Positions 1 to 4,498 of a stretch of DNA of 11,142 nt are shown in pieces. The stretch covers positions 1-11,142 of the forward strand of contig CAJUPK010000074.1 in assembly GCA_910588415.1 (NCBI GenBank). Direction: 5' to 3'. The stretch comes from an uncultured Oscillospiraceae bacterium. GTDB taxonomy: Bacteria > Bacillota > Clostridia > Oscillospirales > Acutalibacteraceae. The notes below the pieces were generated by a model, which made no database searches, had not been told where the DNA came from, and was given only the letters and a program-made list of their open reading frames with translations. The position numbers and the translations under genes are program-made. Each line of letters opens with the position of its first letter. Within the stretch, counting starts at the first letter, position 1.

Positions 1-652
1 GAAATCCCTGGTGGAGCTGTGCGCGGACATTTGCCGGCGCAACGGCATCCAGAAGCTGGTGTGGTCCACGGACCAAAACACCCGCATGAATCATCGGAAC
101 GGCTGCAACCTGACAGTACACCGGGACTATGCCAACAAGTCCTGCCCCGGCGACTACATCTACAACCGGCTGGGGCAGATCGCCAAAGAGGTCAACCAGA
201 AGCTGAGCGGCGCTCCTGCCGGGCCTTTCAAGGCGTATCAAGGCCAAGTGAACGCCGACGATGGTCTCAACTGCCGCACGGCCCCGGTCAGCGGCCAGGT
301 GCTTAAGACCTTCCCGGACGGCACGGTGCTAACCATCACCCAAGAGGACGGCAACTGGGGCTACTGCGGCCAGGGCTGGGTATGCCTGGATTACATCAAT
401 AAAATTGCGTCGGCGAAAGACCCGGCGGCAAAGGAGGAAACGATTATGGACGGCAAGACTTTTAAGAAAATGTACGATGAGATCAACCCCACCTACAACA
501 CCCTGGAAGAGGTTCCAGACTACTGGCGGGAGGACATCCGGGAGCTGGTGGACAAGGGCATCATCAGCGGTGTGGGCGGCGGCAAGCTGGGGCTCACTAA
601 GAGCGATTGTAAGGCTGCTGTGCTTGCCAAGCGGGTAATGGAGAAGATGTAA
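1..652 (+). CDS. Phage-type N-acetylmuramoyl-L-alanine amidase (endolysin), 5'-truncated by the window
   Basis: This is the C-terminal part of a peptidoglycan amidase of the Amidase_2/T7-lysozyme family, which cuts the bond between MurNAc and L-Ala. The reading frame starts at base 2 and is open at the window edge, so the true start lies outside; the GTG at 11 is only an internal codon. The motif VHRDYANKSCPG (His codon at 119) has the H-x5-K-x-C spacing of the zinc His, catalytic Lys and zinc Cys of T7 lysozyme. The first zinc His is outside the window. A bacterial SH3 domain follows (about bases 235-400, with NCRTAP, GNWGYC and GWV), then a lysine-rich linker and a roughly 68-residue C-terminal domain, probably for wall binding. 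A terminator follows directly. The architecture is that of a Clostridia prophage lysin; a cellular autolysin is less likely. Confidence 0.88.
   Translation, partial: KSLVELCADICRRNGIQKLVWSTDQNTRMNHRNGCNLTVHRDYANKSCPGDYIYNRLGQIAKEVNQKLSGAPAGPFKAYQGQVNADDGLNCRTAPVSGQVLKTFPDGTVLTITQEDGNWGYCGQGWVCLDYINKIASAKDPAAKEETIMDGKTFKKMYDEINPTYNTLEEVPDYWREDIRELVDKGIISGVGGGKLGLTKSDCKAAVLAKRVMEKM
446..652 (+). CDS. Possible internally initiated C-terminal lysin subunit (nested, same frame)
   Basis: Inside the amidase frame, AAAGGAGG at 430-437 sits 8 bases before an in-frame ATG at 446. This is a full-strength ribosome binding site and could start a separate 68-residue product beginning MDGKTFKKMYDEINPTYN. 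Several clostridial and enterococcal endolysins are known to make a second, shorter wall-binding product from such an internal start, giving mixed oligomers with the full-length enzyme. Independent translation here is inferred only from the sequence signal. The alternative is that two ancestral genes were fused and the old start signal remains. Confidence 0.55.
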   Translation: MDGKTFKKMYDEINPTYNTLEEVPDYWREDIRELVDKGIISGVGGGKLGLTKSDCKAAVLAKRVMEKM

Positions 653-661
653 CATAAGGAG

Positions 662-698
662 GCCCCGGCTTTCCCTTGGGAGGAGCCGGGGCTTTTTT
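662..698 (+). terminator. Rho-independent terminator of the lysin
   Basis: A 9-bp GC-rich stem (GCCCCGGCT at 662-670 pairing with AGCCGGGGC at 684-692) is followed by six T residues at 693-698. It lies 9 bases after the lysin stop codon. In the opposite direction there is no U-run, so it should act mainly on plus-strand transcripts. Confidence 0.9.
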
Positions 699-721
699 GG
701 TTTCTTCACTATGCCAACCGG

Positions 722-744
722 GCCCCCTCTACATGGGCCCTGGC
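722..744 (-). repeat. GGGCCC inverted repeat downstream of the chaperone gene
   Basis: Two GGGCCC hexamers lie about 8 bases apart between the lysin terminator and the stop of the minus-strand chaperone gene. They could form a hairpin at the end of the toxin-antitoxin-chaperone transcript. There is no T-run, so it is at best a weak terminator. I found no better terminator for that operon. Confidence 0.3.
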
Positions 745-773
745 GGCGCTCAGGGTGCAGTCTAGGTAGATAT

Positions 774-1226
774 TTATGAATCCGCACCATCCTGGTTCGA
801 GTTCATGTCATTGAGCAGTTTATTGATGTTGAGTGCAGGAATAACGACAGGCGCCATTCCTGGCTGCGATGTTAACAGTGTGATCTCACTGCGAATAAAT
901 GGAAACATAATAGCCACAGTATTCCGTTGAATCAAGGGATTTTCCAGTATGTTGCCATTGCTATCAAACGAAAATGTCGCTTCGGCGGAAAGTATCAGAT
1001 GTAAACTATCGGGTTCGCTTCTGATTTCGGCAGTTACCGAGACTTTTGCTGAATTCACATCAAGACTTTCATGAGAAACATCTAAATTCATCTTCGTGTG
1101 CTCAAATGGTTCTCCGGAAAATGAAATTTGGATATTGGAAAAATGGAAATTTTTCATACGCAGAGAGCTTAACGATTGTTGTATTTCCTCATGCCTAATG
1201 TGTGCCGTTATACCCTTTGTATCCAT
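774..1226 (-). CDS. SecB-like chaperone of a toxin-antitoxin-chaperone (CmdC-type) operon
   Basis: This encodes a 150-residue protein of the SecB family. The best match is the C-terminal third, with AIMFPFIRSEITLLTS followed by PGMAPVVIPALNINKLL, which parallels the Phe-Pro-x-x-Arg and Pro-Pro-hydrophobic strand-helix region of SecB. The N-terminal part is polar beta-strand sequence, as in SecB. An upstream TTG at 1238 also opens the frame, but GGAGG lies 5 bases before the ATG at 1226, which fixes the start. It begins 14 bases after the small acidic protein's stop, as the third gene of a minus-strand operon. Housekeeping SecB is generally absent from Firmicutes. Solitary SecB-like proteins beside toxin-antitoxin pairs bind the antitoxin and shield it from proteolysis, so a role in this cassette rather than general export is inferred. 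Confidence 0.85.
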   Translation of the reverse strand: MDTKGITAHIRHEEIQQSLSSLRMKNFHFSNIQISFSGEPFEHTKMNLDVSHESLDVNSAKVSVTAEIRSEPDSLHLILSAEATFSFDSNGNILENPLIQRNTVAIMFPFIRSEITLLTSQPGMAPVVIPALNINKLLNDMNSNQDGADS

Positions 1227-1240
1227 ATTATCCTCCAAGT

Positions 1241-1555
1241 CTAGGCGGCCAAAGCTCCTAATTGGTTATGACTCATGAATTTCTCTAAAGCACCGTCAAT
1301 ATCAGCCACATAATCCACCCCCAAAGTGGACTCAAAAACAACAGAAACACTTTTGGCAGAAATAGTATCAGGAAGCTCTATGGAATCAAGCAAGGCCATA
1401 TCCATAGTATTTTCTATTACATCTAAATCGGTCAGTACCGGAGTACCAAAATACTGATCTGGTTCATCCGACAGGGGAATTCCCATCTCAGCCGCTATTT
1501 CTTCCGCTAGTCCGTTCAATTCATCATCTGTAACAATAATCTGAATATCTTTCAT
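1241..1555 (-). CDS. Putative antitoxin of the toxin-antitoxin-chaperone operon
   Basis: This is a small acidic protein of 104 residues without a motif I recognise. It lies between the ADP-ribosyltransferase-like toxin and the SecB-like chaperone, the antitoxin position in CmdTAC. Two in-frame ATGs exist. The one at 1564 overlaps the toxin stop as ATGA but leaves only about one base after the AAAGGTGG ribosome binding site. The one at 1555 lies 10 bases after it and is preferred. Either way, translation is probably coupled to the toxin gene. The C-terminus, LEKFMSHNQLGALAA, ends in a small nonpolar ALAA tail like an SsrA degradation tag. In mycobacterial TAC systems the antitoxin C-terminus is both a ClpXP degron and the chaperone-binding segment, and this tail would suit the same use. 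Antitoxin function is inferred from position and tail. Confidence 0.7.
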   Translation of the reverse strand: MKDIQIIVTDDELNGLAEEIAAEMGIPLSDEPDQYFGTPVLTDLDVIENTMDMALLDSIELPDTISAKSVSVVFESTLGVDYVADIDGALEKFMSHNQLGALAA

Positions 1556-1560
1556 AAGTA

Positions 1561-2097
1561 TCATACCACCTTTCCAGAAACAATTTCTATGGGATCATTT
1601 CCAGACACACAGTGCTCTTTTCGATTGACGGGTATAGAATATTCATTGTACATTTTGGAAAATGTACAGGACAATATCTTCACTTGTGTACCACGAAACA
1701 ATAACTTACAGTAGAAACATCGTCGAAATTCTTTTGCTATTGCAGGGGCAAGGTGGTCAAAACAGGGCTTCTTTTTCAATTTGGATTCTATCTGAGAAAC
1801 CAAAAGTTCATATTGTTCCCTATCTGGAGCCAAGTCTAAATCCAAATGTTCGTTATCGTGATACCATAGGTTAACTTGAATTACAAAAGGAAGGTCTTCA
1901 GGTTTTGACTTTAGGCGTTTTCTGGCCTCACCTTTTGCCCACCATACCGCATTCTCATACTCAGCAAAAAAGTATACCCCTGGACCGAGCCATTCTTTGT
2001 CTCCTGTGCTCAGCCGAAACTTTTCTCTTTGTATAGATTTAAATCGTGATTGAGCAGTCCCATGATAACCGCTCATACTCAAACGCGTTTCTGGCAT
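1561..2097 (-). CDS. ADP-ribosyltransferase-fold toxin (CmdT-like)
   Basis: This encodes 178 residues with the pattern of a PARP/diphtheria-toxin-type mono-ADP-ribosyltransferase. GYHGT (His12) supplies the NAD-binding His. WLGPGVYFF (Tyr42) followed by ENAVWWA gives the Tyr motif and helix. KEHCV near the C-terminus (Glu161) is a candidate for the third catalytic residue, by analogy with ExxCV-type ends in related bacterial ART proteins. There is no signal peptide or membrane segment, so it should act in the cytosol. It is first in a minus-strand operon with a small protein and a SecB-like chaperone, the order of CmdTAC, in which CmdT ADP-ribosylates mRNA and stops translation during phage infection. 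The ATG at 2097 with GGGG six bases upstream is preferred; a TTG at 2109 and an ATG at 2076 are alternatives. The ART fold is well supported; the RNA target is inferred from context. Confidence 0.78.
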   Translation of the reverse strand: MPETRLSMSGYHGTAQSRFKSIQREKFRLSTGDKEWLGPGVYFFAEYENAVWWAKGEARKRLKSKPEDLPFVIQVNLWYHDNEHLDLDLAPDREQYELLVSQIESKLKKKPCFDHLAPAIAKEFRRCFYCKLLFRGTQVKILSCTFSKMYNEYSIPVNRKEHCVSGNDPIEIVSGKVV

Positions 2098-2161
2098 AGT
2101 ATACCCCAATTTCCTTTGAAATATTCCTTAACATGGATATTATCTGGAAAAACCATACCCT

Positions 2162-2177
2162 TTTTTACATTATACCA
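2162..2177 (-). promoter_or_regulatory. Extended -10 promoter for the toxin-antitoxin-chaperone operon
   Basis: On the minus strand TGG at 2177-2175 directly precedes a perfect TATAAT at 2174-2169, forming an extended -10 element. No good -35 is present at 16-18 bases; the nearby TTGACT and TTGACA are too close. Transcription would begin near 2162, leaving a leader of about 65 bases before the toxin start at 2097. Confidence 0.6.
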
Positions 2178-2632
2178 TGTCAAGTCAAGAGAAACACCTT
2201 CACAGATTTACATAATTTTTAAGTTTCATTACACAATATCATGTATCAGAATGCGGAGCTTTTTTTATTTCCTGGCTGATATAGTGATTGAGAAGCAGAA
2301 CACAAAAATTATGTAAACTAAAATATATCAAATCAAACAATTTTGTAGAATCACATAGCTTCGTATTGTGGGTTTTGCCATAACTAAGAAACAAAAAAAG
2401 CCGCCTTCCAACCAGCATATGCACTGAAAGTCGACTTCTATTTATAATTATAGGTGTAATCTTGCTATTTGTCAAGTTCCCTTTTATCAATTTCTTGATT
2501 CTGTTTACTATAGATCATACCGGCGGTCGTCCAGGCAACACCGGTCTATTATAGAAAAACCATTAGAATTATCTATGTTTGAAAATTTTCTTAATAATAT
2601 TTATCTCTGAGTTGGTTCAGCTGTTTATCAGG
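2178..2632. other. AT-rich intergenic stretch without a supported gene
   Basis: About 450 bases of low-GC sequence upstream of the toxin promoter. Short open frames occur on both strands, but none has a ribosome binding site with protein-like composition. No tRNA or clear terminator was seen. It contrasts with the GC-rich flanks and probably arrived with the cassette. Confidence 0.5.
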
Positions 2633-2737
2633 ATGAACACTGGCAAATTCTCCGTAGAGGAATGGCAGCAGATTGCCGAAGCCCTGGGGGCAAAGGCCCA
2701 GGTGGGATTCATATTCCCGGATGGCAAGGAGATATAG
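2633..2737 (+). pseudogene. Remnant of a small HTH/phage-type protein (C-terminal fragment)
   Basis: The plus strand encodes MNTGKFSVEEWQQIAEALGA and then a KAQVGFIFPDGKEI-like end, stopping at TAG 2735-2737. An amphipathic EEWQQIAEALGA helix followed by a hydrophobic strand and FPDGKEI is common at the C-terminus of small Clostridia XRE-type regulators. Upstream in the same frame the sequence turns AT-rich and loses similarity (ISELVQLFIR just before the ATG), and the ATG has no ribosome binding site. It is therefore read as the 3' remnant of a regulator cut by recombination. Confidence 0.45.
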
Positions 2738-2744
2738 GCAAAAA

Positions 2745-2776
2745 GAAAAGGCCCTGACGTCTATGCGCCGGGGCCT
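2745..2776 (-). terminator. Hairpin with U-run on the minus strand
   Basis: On the minus strand AGGCCC and GGGCCT arms flank a roughly 16-base loop and are followed by TTTTCTTTTT, giving a plausible but long-looped terminator for leftward transcription. It lies between the regulator gene at 2985-3215 and the remnant at 2633-2737. Confidence 0.35.
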
Positions 2777-2845
2777 CATCGCAGTAAAAGTGTTCAAGCC
2801 ATTCTAACTTCCCCATAAACACTGGGGTCTTGGCAGATTATGCAG

Positions 2846-2867
2846 GGGTTCGATTACCGCCATCTCC
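2846..2867 (+). repeat. Degenerate inverted copy of the tmRNA 3' end (possible old att site)
   Basis: These 22 bases match the T-loop and acceptor end of the ssrA gene at 3459-3480 with one mismatch (a T-stem C changed to A) but lie in the opposite orientation. The T-stem no longer pairs, the CCA end is altered to GCA, and no matching 5' acceptor half was found upstream. It is not a functional tRNA or tmRNA and looks like a relic of recombination at an ssrA attachment site. Confidence 0.6.
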
Positions 2868-2933
2868 GCACCCGTTACAGATGTAGATATTGTATAGTCA
2901 AGGGTGACTTATAAAATTTTTTGACATAGAAAG

Positions 2934-2960
2934 AGCCCCGAGCATTTACCGCTCAGGGCT
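2934..2960 (-). terminator. Terminator of the XRE regulator gene
   Basis: On the minus strand AGCCCTGAGC (2960-2951) pairs with GCTCGGGGCT (2943-2934) with one mismatch around a 7-base loop, followed by CTTTCT. It lies about 25 bases after the regulator's stop codon. Confidence 0.65.
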
Positions 2961-2984
2961 TTAGGAGAAGGGCCTCCTGCGTAT

Positions 2985-3215
2985 TTATTTTTCGTGGCCG
3001 GAAGGCTCCGGCTCATTGGGCACACGCACGATAAGGTCTGTCAGGTCGCAGTTAAGCGCCTCACATATCTTGTCCAGCTGCTCAAGGCTGACGCGGTCTG
3101 CAATCTCATGGTACAGGTCGCTGATCGTATGGGGGCGTATGCCTGTCTTACGCGCGAGGTCCGCCTGTGTCCACCTCAGTTCACCAAGCCGGGTGGACAG
3201 TAAAATCCTAATCAT
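2985..3215 (-). CDS. Small XRE/Cro-type HTH transcriptional regulator
   Basis: This is a 76-residue protein made almost entirely of a Cro/C1-type helix-turn-helix domain. RWTQADLARKTGIRPHTISDLY at roughly residues 14-35 gives the second helix, turn and recognition helix; VSLEQLDKICEALNCDLTDLIV is the typical closing helix pair of this family. The start is fixed by AAAGGAGA six bases before ATG 3215. Upstream are a TATAAT-like -10 element and two palindromes that could be operators, suggesting autoregulation. Proteins of this size are common phage or integrative-element regulators, and the gene lies just inside the likely ssrA attachment site. Its target genes cannot be told from the sequence. 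Confidence 0.9.
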   Translation of the reverse strand: MIRILLSTRLGELRWTQADLARKTGIRPHTISDLYHEIADRVSLEQLDKICEALNCDLTDLIVRVPNEPEPSGHEK

Positions 3216-3230
3216 AACCAGTCTCCTTTA

Positions 3231-3245
3231 TGGTAGATTCTACCA
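3231..3245. promoter_or_regulatory. Perfect 15-base palindrome, candidate operator of the XRE gene
   Basis: TGGTAGATTCTACCA is a perfect inverted repeat around a single central base. It sits just upstream of the regulator's ribosome binding site and downstream of its likely -10 element. That position suits autorepression by the encoded HTH dimer. Confidence 0.5.
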
Positions 3246-3276
3246 GAGACTGGAACACATTTCATTAAATTGTTAG

Positions 3277-3298
3277 ATTATATCGTATTCTGATATAA
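3277..3298 (-). promoter_or_regulatory. -10 element of the XRE gene overlapped by an inverted repeat
   Basis: TATAAT occurs on the minus strand at 3282-3277, about 62 bases upstream of the regulator start. No convincing -35 is seen. The inverted repeat TTATATC-7-GATATAA (3278-3284 and 3292-3298) overlaps the -10 box and could be a second regulator-binding site. Confidence 0.4.
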
Positions 3299-3307
3299 GA
3301 ATTGCAC

Positions 3308-3345
3308 AGAAAACCGCCACCTGGTTATCCAAGTGACGGTTTTCT
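3308..3345 (-). terminator. Long hairpin, probable terminator downstream of ssrA
   Basis: AGAAAACCG at 3308-3316 pairs with CGGTTTTCT at 3337-3345, and the stem continues inward with two mismatches to a TTAT loop. The A-rich and T-rich arms make it usable in either direction. It lies about 110 bases beyond the tmRNA 3' end and before the XRE promoter, so it likely stops ssrA read-through. Confidence 0.55.
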
Positions 3346-3351
3346 ACTATT

Positions 3352-3376
3352 TGTCCATTAGAAGCTCCAATGGACA
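3352..3376. repeat. Inverted repeat beside the ssrA 3' end
   Basis: TGTCCATT (3352-3359) and AATGGACA (3369-3376) are perfect 8-base arms around a 9-base spacer, about 80 bases beyond the ssrA 3' end. It may be an RNA hairpin, or an integrase arm or core site if ssrA is the attachment site. Sequence alone does not decide. Confidence 0.4.
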
Positions 3377-3454
3377 TGCCAGGACGAACACCCCGCCGGC
3401 CATCGTAATGGTTGGCGCAGAGCTTTTAAGCTCTTGGTTCGCCTGGCTCGCTTT

Positions 3455-3806
3455 TGGTGGAGATGGCGGGAATCGAACCCGCGTCCGAAAGAGGGTCACC
3501 GGGGCTTTCTACGGGCGTAGCTTTTGCTTTTTTATTCCCTGGGTCCGGCGCCCAAAAGCTAGCTCCGGACTTTGGTAGCCCTCTGGTTCATGGCAAGGGT
3601 CAAGGGCGGCCCCCTCGCTCACGTTCACCGCTCATCGGCGCTCCTTGCCCGGCCGCGGTACTCCGGGCAGGAACGGCTGCTTATTTAAGCAGCAACAGCA
3701 ACAAAGTCGTTGTCGTTTAATTTAAAAGTTTGTGGATTTTATAGCGGTTCCACACCGCTGCCCGCTTACCAGGGGTCGCCTCCCCCGTCGAAACCTTTAC
3801 ATCCCC
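3455..3806 (-). ncRNA. ssrA: Transfer-messenger RNA (tmRNA)
   Basis: This is a complete one-piece tmRNA of about 352 bases. The 5' end GGGGATG (3806-3800), followed by TAAAGGTTTCGACGGGG, pairs with CATCTCC before the encoded CCA end. The T-arm GCGGGTTCGATTCCCGC is intact. The tag frame at 3717-3685 reads NDNDFVAVAA and then TAA; the resume codon is not certain, as the preceding in-frame codon is TTA. The RNA rescues stalled ribosomes with SmpB and tags the products for ClpXP. The 3' end is a well-known integration site for phages and islands, and the phage-like genes lie on the 3' side. Confidence 0.97.
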
Positions 3807-3813
3807 GTACAGA

Positions 3814-3849
3814 TACACCCATTATACATCAAATCCCCTGGAGAAGCAA
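3814..3849 (-). promoter_or_regulatory. Promoter of ssrA
   Basis: A perfect TATAAT lies on the minus strand at 3826-3821, preceded by TG. A weak TTGCTT -35 lies at 3849-3844 with a 17-base spacer. Transcription would start about 8 bases before the mature 5' end, as expected for a processed tmRNA precursor. Confidence 0.6.
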
Positions 3850-3928
3850 GAGGAATTTTGTCGCAGCCCATTTTGGACTTGTTCAAAACATCGCAAGCAT
3901 CCTCTTTCTGCCCCATAGGGCGGTTCTC

Positions 3929-3951
3929 TTTTTGACCCTCCTGGTCAAAAA
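3929..3951. repeat. TTTTTGACC hairpin between ssrA and csoR
   Basis: Perfect 9-base arms TTTTTGACC (3929-3937) and GGTCAAAAA (3943-3951) enclose a 5-base loop. It lies in the roughly 250-base gap between the divergent ssrA and csoR promoters. I see no gene in that gap. The hairpin lacks a flanking U-run, so its role is unclear. Confidence 0.45.
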
Positions 3952-4060
3952 TCCGGCGCTTCCTCTGTTTTTAAACAAAGAAAGCCAAGGGTTCCCCCCA
4001 TGGTCTGGGGCAAAAGGGGCCTGCTATCCTGTTCGCCTGTGAAAAAAAGAAAAATACCCC

Positions 4061-4089
4061 TTGACAAATACCCTGCCGGGGTATATAAT
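4061..4089 (+). promoter_or_regulatory. Consensus sigma-A promoter of the csoR-copA operon
   Basis: TTGACA (4061-4066) and TATAAT (4084-4089) are both perfect, separated by exactly 17 bases. Transcription should start near 4096, about 47 bases before csoR. Such a strong promoter fits a system held off by a repressor. Confidence 0.92.
4068..4084. promoter_or_regulatory. CsoR operator 1, inside the promoter spacer
   Basis: ATACCC and GGGTAT arms form a 17-base near-palindrome filling the spacer between -35 and -10. The G/C-tract palindrome flanked by ATA/TAT is typical of CsoR-family copper operators. Bound repressor would block polymerase directly. A further half-site, ATACCCC, lies at 4054-4060 just before the -35. 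Confidence 0.8.
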
Positions 4090-4093
4090 CAAA

Positions 4094-4110
4094 ATACCCC
4101 AGCGGGGTAT
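4094..4110. promoter_or_regulatory. CsoR operator 2, at the transcription start
   Basis: ATACCCC-AGC-GGGGTAT is a perfect palindrome covering the expected transcription start. It is centred 26 bases from operator 1 and would reinforce repression when copper is low. Confidence 0.8.
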
Positions 4111-4142
4111 ATATCCGGTCTGGAATAGAAGGAGGGAATTCC

Positions 4143-4439
4143 ATGTGCATGGAAGAAGAGGGGAAAACCCGAGAGCGCAGCGGGGAGGAATACCAGCGGC
4201 TCTGCAACCGGCTCAGCCGGATAGAGGGACAGGTTAGGGGAATCCGGGGGATGCTGGAAAAGCGGGCCTATTGCATTGACATTCTGGCCCAGACAGCGGC
4301 GGCCAACGCGGCGCTGAACGCCTTTTCTCGGGAACTGCTGGCCCAGCACCTGCGCACCTGTGTGGCCCGGGACCTGCGGGCCGGGGACGACAGCACGGTG
4401 GATGAGCTGGTCAACGCCCTGCAAAAGCTGATGAAGTAG
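4143..4439 (+). CDS. csoR: Copper-sensing transcriptional repressor CsoR
   Basis: This encodes 98 residues of the CsoR/RcnR/FrmR family of all-helical tetrameric repressors. The family signature NRLSRIEGQVRGIRGMLEK occupies residues 22-40. The Cu(I) ligands Cys44, His69 and Cys73 show the 25 and 4 residue offsets of known CsoR proteins, separating it from nickel and formaldehyde sensors. Copper binding releases the repressor from DNA. The ATG at 4143 follows GGAGGG by 6 bases; a second ATG at 4149 is less likely. The gene lies directly behind a promoter carrying two CsoR-type palindromes and 59 bases ahead of copA, so it represses its own operon. The N-terminus (about 12 residues before the first helix) is short and charged. 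Confidence 0.94.
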   Translation: MCMEEEGKTRERSGEEYQRLCNRLSRIEGQVRGIRGMLEKRAYCIDILAQTAAANAALNAFSRELLAQHLRTCVARDLRAGDDSTVDELVNALQKLMK

Positions 4440-4498
4440 CCGGACAGGGCACACTCTTTGTGCGAGATATTTGCGAAAGAAGGAAAGGTGGGATAGCA

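Noticed and set aside
2175..2187. TTGACT/TTGACA as the -35 of the toxin promoter
   Set aside because: They lie only 8 and 3 bases from the TATAAT, far too close; the extended -10 explains the promoter better.
2239..2490. Minus-strand open frame in the AT-rich gap
   Set aside because: Composition is not protein-like, no ribosome binding site is seen, and the frame crosses low-complexity sequence.
2591..2797. Minus-strand 68-codon open frame
   Set aside because: The plus-strand reading gives a recognisable regulator-like C-terminus, and the minus-strand frame crosses a probable terminator.
2820..2880. Possible tRNA gene
   Set aside because: Only a T-loop and acceptor-like end are present; the T-stem is mismatched and no 5' acceptor half pairs with it.
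3333..3720. Open frames with MAGIEPASERGSP-like sequence
   Set aside because: They are translations of the antisense of the tmRNA 3' half, a well-known false protein produced over tRNA-like ends.
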